Assembly (NCBI GenBank): GCA_015259045.1
Contig: JABZHD010000004.1
Span: 1-22,790 of the forward strand
Direction of reading: 5' to 3'
From: Atopobium sp.
GTDB taxonomy: Bacteria; Actinomycetota; Coriobacteriia; Coriobacteriales; Atopobiaceae
Length of the DNA stretch: 22,790 nt
Shown: positions 1 to 5,963 of the stretch, piece by piece
Layout of the letters: each line of letters starts with the position of its first letter
Position numbering within the stretch: position 1 is the first letter of the stretch
Made by a program: the position numbers and the translations under genes
The notes under the pieces: generated by a model
The model's input: the letters and a program-made list of their open reading frames with translations, nothing else
The model's database searches: none
Told to the model about the DNA's origin: nothing

Positions 1-1
1 C

Positions 2-1273
2 TTCATGGGTTTGCTTGCGCTTGTAGGTCTTTTACTTCAACGTAAAAAGTTGCCACAGGTAATTGATGGCGTTGTTAAGACGGTCATTGGTCTTCTTGTC
101 CTCTCATCTGGCGCAGGAATCATCTTCAGCTCTCTATCTGAGGTAGTTACTGCATTAAATAACAGCCTTGGAGTTGCAGGCACTCTTCCTATTAATGATG
201 CGGCCGGTGCAATGGTTCTCTCCATGGAGGGCTTCAGCAGGAATTCCGTACTAATCTTCCTGTTTGCATTCTTACTTCACCTGGTAATTGTTAAGTTGGT
301 TCCTAACAACAACTTTAAGAATGTGTACCTGACAGCTCACCTTGCACTTTTCCATGCATGCTTCATGGCTATTACGCTTCCAGGAATCCTGAACACCGAT
401 GACAGCGTTGTGATTATTGCAGTTGGCTCTATTCTCAATGCACTTTACTATGCGCTTTCTCCTGCAATTACCAGAAAGCTTGCAAAAGAGTGGACACAGG
501 ATGCAATTACTCTTGGCTTTATGGACCAGGTAGGCTCTGTTGTTGCTCACTTTGTTGGTAAGTTTGTTGGTTCCTCTAACCCAGATGAAGATGCAGATAA
601 GCTGAAGCTTCCTGAGTGGGCATCTATGTTTAGGGACAACACTGTAGTTCTGTTCTTCCTGATGCCAATCATCTTTGTTGGAATGGGCCTTGCTGTTGGT
701 CAGGAGGGTATCGAGGCTCTGTCCGGTACCGGCCCTGAGGCCACTAACTGGATTCTGTGGCTTGTTATTCGTGCTTGGACCTTCTCTGCAGGTATCGTCA
801 TCTTGCTTCAGGGTGTACGTATGTTTGTTGGTTCTATTGTTCCTGCATTTAAGGGTATTTCTGACAAGTTCCTTCCTGGTGCTGTTCCAGCTCTGGATGC
901 TCCAACGTTCTATCCATTCTCTCCAATGGGAGGAATGTTTGGCTTCCTTGGATCTTCAATTGGTGCAATTCTTGTCTGCATTTTGACTATTGTTCTTCAT
1001 GCTCCAGTTATTGTCTTCCCAAGCCCAATCATCATGTACTTTGACGGTAATGTCATGGGTGTCTTTGGTAACAAGGCTGGTGGATGGAAGGGCGCTCTTG
1101 CAGCAGGCCTGGTAACTGGTGCAATCACTTCTGCAGCAGCTATCCTGTTCTATCCATTGACTGGCGTAATGTTTGGTTCTGGCGTGACTTGGTCCAACAT
1201 TGACTACGCACTGGTATGGATGCCTTTGATGTATCTGCTCAAGGCCATTAGAATGCTTGTACTTGGTGCATAG
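2..1273 (+). CDS. ulaA: PTS ascorbate-type transporter subunit IIC (UlaA/SgaT family), 5'-truncated by window edge
   Basis: Membrane channel subunit of a phosphotransferase system of the ascorbate/galactitol superfamily. It would carry the substrate across the cytoplasmic membrane while IIB phosphorylates it. The 423 visible residues are hydrophobic, with many membrane segments, and follow the E. coli UlaA pattern throughout: a start like LLxRK...VIxGxxKTxIG, a central LKLPxW(A)SMFRDN block, QGVRMFV, LPGAVPALD, and a GVFGNKAGGWKGAL loop near the C-terminus. The reading frame is open to the first base. UlaA has about 20 more residues before this point, so the ATG at position 5 is probably internal. 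The gene for IIB follows after 22 bases, so the two are co-transcribed; a IIA gene may lie upstream of the window. The substrate (L-ascorbate or another sugar acid) is inferred from the family only. Confidence 0.88.
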   Translation, partial: FMGLLALVGLLLQRKKLPQVIDGVVKTVIGLLVLSSGAGIIFSSLSEVVTALNNSLGVAGTLPINDAAGAMVLSMEGFSRNSVLIFLFAFLLHLVIVKLVPNNNFKNVYLTAHLALFHACFMAITLPGILNTDDSVVIIAVGSILNALYYALSPAITRKLAKEWTQDAITLGFMDQVGSVVAHFVGKFVGSSNPDEDADKLKLPEWASMFRDNTVVLFFLMPIIFVGMGLAVGQEGIEALSGTGPEATNWILWLVIRAWTFSAGIVILLQGVRMFVGSIVPAFKGISDKFLPGAVPALDAPTFYPFSPMGGMFGFLGSSIGAILVCILTIVLHAPVIVFPSPIIMYFDGNVMGVFGNKAGGWKGALAAGLVTGAITSAAAILFYPLTGVMFGSGVTWSNIDYALVWMPLMYLLKAIRMLVLGA

Positions 1274-1295
1274 CCAGTTCTTTTAGGAGTTAATA

Positions 1296-1571
1296 ATGAA
1301 ACTTGTTGCTGTATGTGGTTTTGGCGTTGGATCTTCAATCATTGCCAAAATGAATATTGAGAGCATCCTTCAGAAGAGGAATAGGGAAGATATTGTTGTT
1401 GAGACTATCGACCTTGGTAGCGTTCAGGGTGCTGATGGCGATTATTACGTCACAACTAATGAGCTCTTTGATAACTTCCCTGATGGAATTAAAGAGCGCA
1501 CCATTGTACTAAATAACTTCATTGACCTTGCAGCTATTGAAAGCGCACTTGAAGAGCGAATTGGTCTGTAG
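1296..1571 (+). CDS. ulaB: PTS ascorbate-type subunit IIB (UlaB/SgaB family)
   Basis: Small cytoplasmic phosphocarrier of 91 residues, the usual length for a free-standing IIB. It takes phosphate from IIA on a cysteine and passes it to the substrate entering through IIC. The phospho-loop is near the N-terminus: VCGFGVGSS, with the active cysteine at residue 7. The start is supported by an AGGAG ribosome site seven bases upstream. It directly follows the IIC gene and is the last gene of the unit, since a hairpin terminator begins 24 bases after the stop. The family assignment is strong; the physiological substrate is not shown by the sequence. Confidence 0.88.
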   Translation: MKLVAVCGFGVGSSIIAKMNIESILQKRNREDIVVETIDLGSVQGADGDYYVTTNELFDNFPDGIKERTIVLNNFIDLAAIESALEERIGL

Positions 1572-1594
1572 ACTATTCAACAAATTGTATTCTT

Positions 1595-1621
1595 AAGGCA
1601 CTCGTTGATCGGGTGCCTTTT
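1595..1621 (+). terminator. Rho-independent terminator after the PTS IIC-IIB unit
   Basis: Stem AAGGCACTCG pairs with CGGGTGCCTT (ten pairs, one G-T) around a five-base loop, and the stem runs into a short T tract. Confidence 0.75.
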
Positions 1622-1682
1622 CGCTTGCCGGTGCTCAAAGTTGTCCTTCTCCGCCCACCGATTAAACGACACCGTTCATGTG

Positions 1683-1713
1683 AACCCCATCTGTTTGGAC
1701 AGGTGGGGTTTCT
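1683..1713 (+). terminator. Second hairpin, possible back-up terminator
   Basis: AACCCCATCTG pairs with CAGGTGGGGTT (eleven pairs, one G-T) around the loop TTTGGA, followed by TCTCG rather than a pure T run. The 3' side runs into a copy of the recurring octamer TTCTCGCC at 1710-1717. It could stop readthrough from the PTS unit or act as a leader structure for the phosphatase gene. Confidence 0.5.
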
Positions 1714-1722
1714 CGCCAGTCG

Positions 1723-1728
1723 TATAGT
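1723..1728 (+). promoter_or_regulatory. Candidate -10 box upstream of the phosphatase gene
   Basis: TATAGT lies 16 bases before the repeat array and after the hairpin at 1683-1713. No good -35 box is found at normal spacing; TTGGAC at 1695 is 22 bases away. This is weak evidence. If it is real, the 17-bp repeats would lie in the untranslated leader. Confidence 0.22.
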
Positions 1729-1743
1729 CAAAGTGGTGTTATT

Positions 1744-1821
1744 TGGACGTGCGGGATCACTGGACGTGCGGAACCACTGGACGTGCGCCACCACTGGACG
1801 CACAGCATCATTGGACGTGCG
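1744..1821 (+). repeat. 17-bp tandem repeat array, about 4.6 copies
   Basis: Units start at 1744, 1761, 1778, 1795 and 1812 (last partial). The consensus is TGGACGTGCGGNANCAC. The first three units keep TGGACGTGCG exactly; the fourth has diverged to TGGACGCACAG. The period of 17 is not a multiple of three, and the array ends 24 bases before the likely start codon of the phosphatase gene, so it is non-coding leader or operator DNA. The function is unknown; repeated protein-binding sites or a slippage-prone spacer are possible. Confidence 0.85.
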
Positions 1822-1845
1822 ACGTCAGCAGAAACGGGGCGAGAA

Positions 1846-3030
1846 ATGCAAAAGTTACAGAAACGCTTTGCGAAAGCCTTGAGTGTATTTTTGACGTTGG
1901 TGCTCTCGTTTGCGCTGGTAGGGTGCAACGTCTTTCCGTTCCTGCAGAACAACCCTGCCCAGCAAGCAACTCAGTCGTCAATTACAACGGGAGAAATCGA
2001 TGCAATACATGAGCCCAAGTTTGGCGGCAGCTACCTAGATATCACCATTGACGAGTTCAATAACCTGGGCTTTGAGTACGGCGATAGCGTGGACGTTACG
2101 TTTAGCAACGGATACAAGCTCTCCGATATTCCGTACTACAACGGCTATTACACCAAAACCAACGAGCCCCTGGTTGTTGCATATCCGGGCTACCCTTATG
2201 TCTATGTGTGCGTAAATAATGGCGAGCCTCTGTGGGAAACTGCTGGTCTGAAGCATGGAGATACGGCTACGGTGACGCTCCACGAGAAGCAGAAGTACGT
2301 AACGGTTCAGAAGGCCCTGGATGCAACGTACACCAATAATCGCTCCGACTACGCAAGTGACGAGGTCTTTGCCAACTTCCGTCCCATGAAGGGTGGAAAT
2401 CTTGCCGAGGGCGTGATGTATCGCTCGGCATCGCCTATTGATAACCAGAACAATCGTGCGCCCTACGCGGCAGATCTGGCCCAGAGGTGTGGCGTGCAGT
2501 TTATCTTGGACCTCGCGGACACCAATGAAGAACTCCAGAGCTATTACCAGAATGCGGACTACGACATTACGTGGCATCAGAGCTTGTACGATGCGGGGAA
2601 TGTTGCGGCCCTTAACCTCAACGCCAATTACCGCGGCGGCCAATATGCTCATCGCCTGGCAGCGGGTCTGCGCGAGATAATTCTGCATAAGGGTCCCTAC
2701 CTTATTCACTGCACCGAGGGTAAGGATCGCACGGGCTTTGTCTGCGCCCTTCTCGAGGCACTTTGCGGCGCATCCTACGACGAGATGCGCGACGACTACA
2801 TGATTACCTACAACAATTATTACGGCATTAACGAGAAGGACGATAAGGCTCGTTACGACGCTGTTGTTGACGTGAAGTTCGACGACATCGCTCGCTGCAT
2901 TGCCGGTCTGCCTACGTACGGTTCGCTTGACGGTGCGGATTATGCAGCTGGAGCTCGCAAATATCTGACCGATGCTGGCATGACCGAGTGGGAGATCAAC
3001 AAGCTCATCGAGCGGTTAACGAACAAGTAG
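1846..3030 (+). CDS. Secreted lipoprotein tyrosine phosphatase with N-terminal SAM_HAT-like domain
   Basis: Predicted extracytoplasmic lipoprotein of 394 residues. The start at 1846 is chosen because it gives a clean signal peptide (KLQKR, hydrophobic stretch, lipobox LVGC with the modified cysteine at residue 27); an in-frame ATG at 1783 would place repeat-array sequence in the protein. Residues about 58-148 form a beta-rich domain (YLDITIDEF, YGDSVDV, VVAYPGYPYVYVCVNNGEP, LKHGDTATVTL). This resembles the C-terminal domain of SAM hydroxide adenosyltransferases. Residues about 175-394 are a tyrosine phosphatase of the Y_phosphatase3 type (NFRPMKGGNL, MYRSASPI, P-loop HCTEGKDRTG with nucleophile C289 and R295). 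Such enzymes remove phosphate from tyrosine or phosphoinositides; the substrate here is unknown. A strong terminator lies downstream, so the gene is probably a single unit. The upstream ribosome site is weak (GGGGCGAG). Confidence 0.85.
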   Translation: MQKLQKRFAKALSVFLTLVLSFALVGCNVFPFLQNNPAQQATQSSITTGEIDAIHEPKFGGSYLDITIDEFNNLGFEYGDSVDVTFSNGYKLSDIPYYNGYYTKTNEPLVVAYPGYPYVYVCVNNGEPLWETAGLKHGDTATVTLHEKQKYVTVQKALDATYTNNRSDYASDEVFANFRPMKGGNLAEGVMYRSASPIDNQNNRAPYAADLAQRCGVQFILDLADTNEELQSYYQNADYDITWHQSLYDAGNVAALNLNANYRGGQYAHRLAAGLREIILHKGPYLIHCTEGKDRTGFVCALLEALCGASYDEMRDDYMITYNNYYGINEKDDKARYDAVVDVKFDDIARCIAGLPTYGSLDGADYAAGARKYLTDAGMTEWEINKLIERLTNK

Positions 3031-3035
3031 CGGAC

Positions 3036-3133
3036 AGCGTGCGGGTCGCACGTCGCGGCGACGGTCGCGGCGGGCGCGGTGGTCCGGGTCACGTGAGGCG
3101 GTGGTTGCAGCGCCAGTTGCGGGTCGCGGCAAA
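3036..3133. repeat. GC-rich degenerate repeat tract (GGTCGCGG-like)
   Basis: Between the phosphatase stop codon and its terminator lies a stretch much richer in G and C than its surroundings, with GGGTCGC, GTCGCGG and GGGTCGCGG recurring. Similar words appear at 13491-13612 and 16255-16322. No reading frame or stable family is recognised. Confidence 0.45.
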
Positions 3134-3149
3134 ACTGACAGGTTAGACG

Positions 3150-3183
3150 CCTGGCGAGAGGAGTGATCTTCTCGCCAGGTTTT
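3150..3183 (+). terminator. Rho-independent terminator of the phosphatase gene
   Basis: Perfect ten-pair stem CCTGGCGAGA / TCTCGCCAGG, ten-base loop, then TTTT. Its 3' arm carries an exact TTCTCGCC octamer (3169-3176) and its 5' arm a one-mismatch copy (3153-3160). Confidence 0.88.
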
Positions 3184-3217
3184 AGATTAGGTTTAAATTA
3201 ATGAAGGGAGATTTAAA

Positions 3218-3763
3218 ATGACGAGTGCTTTTGTTACCAACATCGCTTTTCCAAAATTTCTAGAGGAGGTAATGTTCTATCTCGATGAAGTTGGATGTTT
3301 TGATGTTGAAAAAGTTTTGGTTGAAAAACATACAGAGTGGACAGCCCCAAAAGATTGTTGTATTGGTGAAGACGTTTACTTCATGTTTTCAAAAACTTCA
3401 ATCGATACAATCAGACGTTTAAAGTGTGAGCTGAATAATATTTCAGAAGATGATGCGTTATACGAGGCTAAAGAGTTGCTGGCTGTGGGGCTTAACAGAG
3501 GAGAAATGCTTTATAAAGAATACGGCGGATGTATATTTGCTAAAGGCGTTGTATCTGGGGATGTAATTGTAGATTCATACGCCGTAGAAAATGATCTTCA
3601 TTGGAGAAGCAGGTATTTTGCTCCGATTGATGACATGATTGTTTTTGATAAGCCAATTCATATCAACGATTTTAGAGACTTTATTACTATCTCTAGAACT
3701 GGTGCGATTACGAAACTTACTCCAGAACAGAATCAACAATTAAAAAATAAACTGAATCTTTAA
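3218..3763 (+). CDS. Hypothetical protein with probable EVE/PUA-like fold, A+T-rich gene
   Basis: A 181-residue soluble protein with no signal or membrane segment. The start is supported by AAGGGAG nine bases upstream. The order of motifs resembles EVE-domain proteins, a PUA/ASCH/YTH-like fold that binds modified bases in DNA or RNA: GEDVYFMFSKTSIDTIRRL (residues 50-68), YKEYGGCIFAKGVVSGDV (99-116), then YFAPIDDMIVFDKPIHINDF (133-152) and SRTGAITKLTPEQ near the end. This is pattern recognition and not a proven homology. The gene stands alone between two terminators, and its DNA is visibly richer in A and T than both flanks, which suggests acquisition by transfer. No methylase or nuclease gene is adjacent, so a role in restriction or defence is only a possibility. 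Confidence 0.7.
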   Translation: MTSAFVTNIAFPKFLEEVMFYLDEVGCFDVEKVLVEKHTEWTAPKDCCIGEDVYFMFSKTSIDTIRRLKCELNNISEDDALYEAKELLAVGLNRGEMLYKEYGGCIFAKGVVSGDVIVDSYAVENDLHWRSRYFAPIDDMIVFDKPIHINDFRDFITISRTGAITKLTPEQNQQLKNKLNL

Positions 3764-3767
3764 TTGC

Positions 3768-3820
3768 AATCGAAACTGTGCCTCAAATTTTGTATGGTGC
3801 AGTTTCGATTAGATTTCTTT
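3768..3820 (+). terminator. Hairpin terminator after the EVE-like gene
   Basis: AATCGAAACTGTGCC (3768-3782) pairs with GGTGCAGTTTCGATT (3796-3810): fifteen pairs including two G-T. It is followed by T-rich sequence interrupted by A, G and C (ATTTCTTTATTT region), so termination is likely but not textbook. Confidence 0.65.
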
Positions 3821-3910
3821 ATTTGTAAATTTTGACTTACATCTCTAACCACGTATTTCTTGTTAATTTACACAGCGATAAAGCCCTGTTACTGACGACG
3901 ATAATTGCAT

Positions 3911-3939
3911 TTGATATATGATTTGATTTCTTGTATTAC
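3911..3939 (+). promoter_or_regulatory. Candidate promoter for the orphan PTS IIC gene
   Basis: TTGATA (3911-3916), 17-base spacer, TATTAC (3934-3939). This matches 5 of 6 and 4 of 6 consensus positions at ideal spacing, with transcription expected to start about 25 bases before the ATG. The gene follows a terminator, so it needs its own promoter. Confidence 0.5.
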
Positions 3940-3971
3940 GTCGTTATTTCAAGTGACATACTGGGGACTGT

Positions 3972-5297
3972 ATGAATGTAGCGGAATGCCTTGAGAAAAA
4001 GCTTATGCCAATGGCGGAGTTGGTGAGTAAGAATAAATATCTTCTTACTATGCGCGACTCGTTTGCCATGCTCATGCCAATCCTTATTATCGGATCAATG
4101 TTTACGCTGGTAGGCAACTTGCCAATTCCTGCGTGGGTTGATTTCTTGAAGTCCACTACGATTCAGGGCAAGTCGCTTTTCTCGCTGTTGGCCATTCCTT
4201 CTGCCTGCACCGTTTCTCTTATGGCAATATTTTTGTCGTTCGAGATTGGCTACAACTTTGCCGATCAACTTGGTTTAGAGGATCGAGTTTCTGCTGGTAT
4301 GGTTTCGCTCGTCAGCTGGTTTATTTTGATGCCTCAGGTGACTGAGTTTTTGCCCCAGGGAGCTTCTCAGCCATTTTTGGTGGAAAGCATTCCTCTTGCG
4401 TGGACTGGCGCGAGGGGTGTGTTTGTAGCGATTATCGTAGGCTTTTTGTCGGTGTCCATTTTTGGATTTGCTATCAAGAAGAACTGGGTTATTAGGATGC
4501 CGGAGGGTGTTCCTACGTCTGTTTCGCTTGCGTTTAGTGCTCTGGTTCCAATGGCGCTCACGTTTGCCGCAGTGTGGGTGATTAGCGTTTTGTTTGCACT
4601 TACCCCTTGGGGAGATGCGTTTACCTGCATTTATTCGATGTTGCAGATTCCACTGACCATGCTTGGCGGAACCGTGTGGGCCTTGGCGATTGCTTACATC
4701 ATTCAGGGCATTTTCTGGTTCTTTGGCATTAACGGATCAAACATTACGAGCCCTATTTTTACGCCGATTTTGACTGCGCTTACGCTAGAAAACCAGGCTG
4801 CTTTTGCAGCTGGAACCGCACTGCCCAACATTATCAATCGAGAGTTCGATGCGTTCTTTGCGCTGTTTGGTGGCGGAGGATCAACCCTTTCGCTTCTGAT
4901 TGTGATATTTTTGTTCTGCAATTCTCGCCGTGCAAAAGACATTGCAAAGATTTCTATTGTGCCTGGTATTTTTGGTATTAACGAGCCGGTTATGTACGGA
5001 CTGCCGATAGTACTGAACCCCATTATGGCAATTCCTCTGATTTTTACGCCCGCAATCAATATTGCGATTTCCTGGTTTGCCATGAGTACGGGGCTGGTGC
5101 CTCTGTGCAACGGTATTATGCTGCCCGGAAGCACCCCTCCTTTGATCTCGGGATTTCTTCTGTGCGGATGGCAGGGCGCTTTACTTCAGCTCGTATTGAT
5201 TTTGATTGATATGGCAATCTACCTGCCGTTTATTAAGGCTCTGGATATGCAGTTTCTCAAGGAGGAAAAGGGAGCTGAGACAGAGTGCGCAGTCTAG
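3972..5297 (+). CDS. PTS lactose/cellobiose-family subunit IIC (CelB-like), orphan
   Basis: Membrane subunit of a sugar phosphotransferase system, 441 residues, the usual size for stand-alone IIC proteins of the lactose/cellobiose family. It would bind and translocate a beta-glucoside or oligosaccharide while a separate IIB phosphorylates it. Family hallmarks are FFGINGSNITSPI (about residues 250-262), NREFDAFFALFGGGGSTLSL, and GINEPVMYGLPIVLNP (335-350), the conserved NEP loop of the substrate site. There are roughly ten hydrophobic segments and a short charged C-terminus. No IIA or IIB of this family lies beside it: terminators stand on both sides. It must therefore borrow partners encoded elsewhere or act as an uncoupled carrier. 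The ribosome site is weak (GGGGAC about seven bases before the ATG). The exact sugar is not predictable. Confidence 0.88.
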   Translation: MNVAECLEKKLMPMAELVSKNKYLLTMRDSFAMLMPILIIGSMFTLVGNLPIPAWVDFLKSTTIQGKSLFSLLAIPSACTVSLMAIFLSFEIGYNFADQLGLEDRVSAGMVSLVSWFILMPQVTEFLPQGASQPFLVESIPLAWTGARGVFVAIIVGFLSVSIFGFAIKKNWVIRMPEGVPTSVSLAFSALVPMALTFAAVWVISVLFALTPWGDAFTCIYSMLQIPLTMLGGTVWALAIAYIIQGIFWFFGINGSNITSPIFTPILTALTLENQAAFAAGTALPNIINREFDAFFALFGGGGSTLSLLIVIFLFCNSRRAKDIAKISIVPGIFGINEPVMYGLPIVLNPIMAIPLIFTPAINIAISWFAMSTGLVPLCNGIMLPGSTPPLISGFLLCGWQGALLQLVLILIDMAIYLPFIKALDMQFLKEEKGAETECAV

Positions 5298-5323
5298 ATG
5301 CTGCGGAGACATAGTGTGCGTTG

Positions 5324-5351
5324 AAGGCAGCTCTGGGTGGGCTGCCTTTTT
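5324..5351 (+). terminator. Rho-independent terminator of the PTS IIC gene
   Basis: AAGGCAGC pairs with GCTGCCTT, extendable by two pairs, with a short loop and a T run (5347-5351). It starts 26 bases after the stop codon. Confidence 0.85.
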
Positions 5352-5380
5352 CTGTTCGCCGAAATGTGTAAGAAGTTCAA

Positions 5381-5511
5381 AACACACCTAAGTCAGATAA
5401 TCTGTCAAAAAGACGTATACATCACGCTGAAAATACCTCAAACATGCAGATTATCGTCATTAGGTGTGTAAAATGACCGCAATTGAGCAGAATATCTGAC
5501 TTAGGTGTGTT
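5381..5511. repeat. 131-bp element with 19-bp perfect inverted ends and three 23-bp repeat copies
   Basis: The outer ends AACACACCTAAGTCAGATA (5381-5399) and its exact complement (5493-5511) form a perfect 19-bp inverted repeat. The repeat extends to 23 bp and occurs three times: 5382-5404 on the plus strand, and 5447-5469 and 5488-5510 on the minus strand. All share ACACACCTAA, a four-base variable core, then GATAATCTG or GATATTCTG. No open frame and no obvious target duplication are seen. It could be a small non-autonomous mobile element, a cluster of regulator sites, or a recombination site. Confidence 0.85.
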
Positions 5512-5750
5512 CCGTAGATACTAAATTTATCGATAGTTAAATTTCTTATATGAGTCTATTCATTTTCTAGCATATTAGGTTAAGTTTATGCATAGAGATG
5601 CATATCAGGTAGTACGACCGCCTAGCTGCTTGGCTATCTAGATTAGAAACATGTCGATTCTTCAGCAAAACATATTAAAGCAGCGCTATTTTGTGGGCCA
5701 GGCCTAAAAGCCGACGCTAACACGCTGCAGAATCATAATCACCTGCATAT

Positions 5751-5794
5751 GAACTACTTCCCATTTCTTATGTCCAAGAAATGGGAGGCAGTTC
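5751..5794 (+). repeat. Strong hairpin in the leader region of tsaBD
   Basis: TCCCATTTCTT (5759-5769) pairs perfectly with AAGAAATGGGA (5776-5786) around a six-base loop. The outer arms GAACT and AGTTC extend the stem. No T run follows, so it is not a standard terminator; a structured RNA or regulatory leader is possible. Confidence 0.6.
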
Positions 5795-5822
5795 ATAGGA
5801 GGCTCTTTTGGTTGTGGGATAC

Positions 5823-5836
5823 GCTGTTTAAACAGC
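5823..5836. promoter_or_regulatory. 14-bp perfect palindrome GCTGTTTAAACAGC
   Basis: Perfect dyad about 130 bases before the tsaBD start codon. The size and symmetry fit a dimeric repressor site, but no regulator is identified. Confidence 0.35.
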
Positions 5837-5963
5837 TGCTGCGTAAAAGTTTTGCGGGGTTGGGACTCGCGCGGTTTGCGGGCGTGGCTTGGCGTATAGT
5901 TATAGAGTTACAAGAAGAAATATTGGCGTTATACAAGGCGTTTTTTCGCCGAGAAGAGTGTTT

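Larger units (their letters stand above)
5352..5963. other. Gene-free stretch between the PTS IIC and tsaBD genes
   Basis: About 610 bases without a credible gene. It holds the three-copy 23-bp repeat element (5382-5510), A+T-rich DNA with no recognised signal (about 5512-5690), a strong hairpin (5751-5794), a 14-bp palindrome (5823-5836) and the leader of the tsaBD gene. A 75-codon frame at 5749-5976 overlaps the hairpin and the next gene and shows no protein family features. Confidence 0.7.

Noticed and set aside
1744..1821. CRISPR array
   Set aside because: The 17-bp units are directly adjacent with no unique spacers and no cas genes are nearby.
5381..5511. tRNA or attachment site of a prophage
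   Set aside because: No cloverleaf and no integrase or phage genes are present around the repeats.
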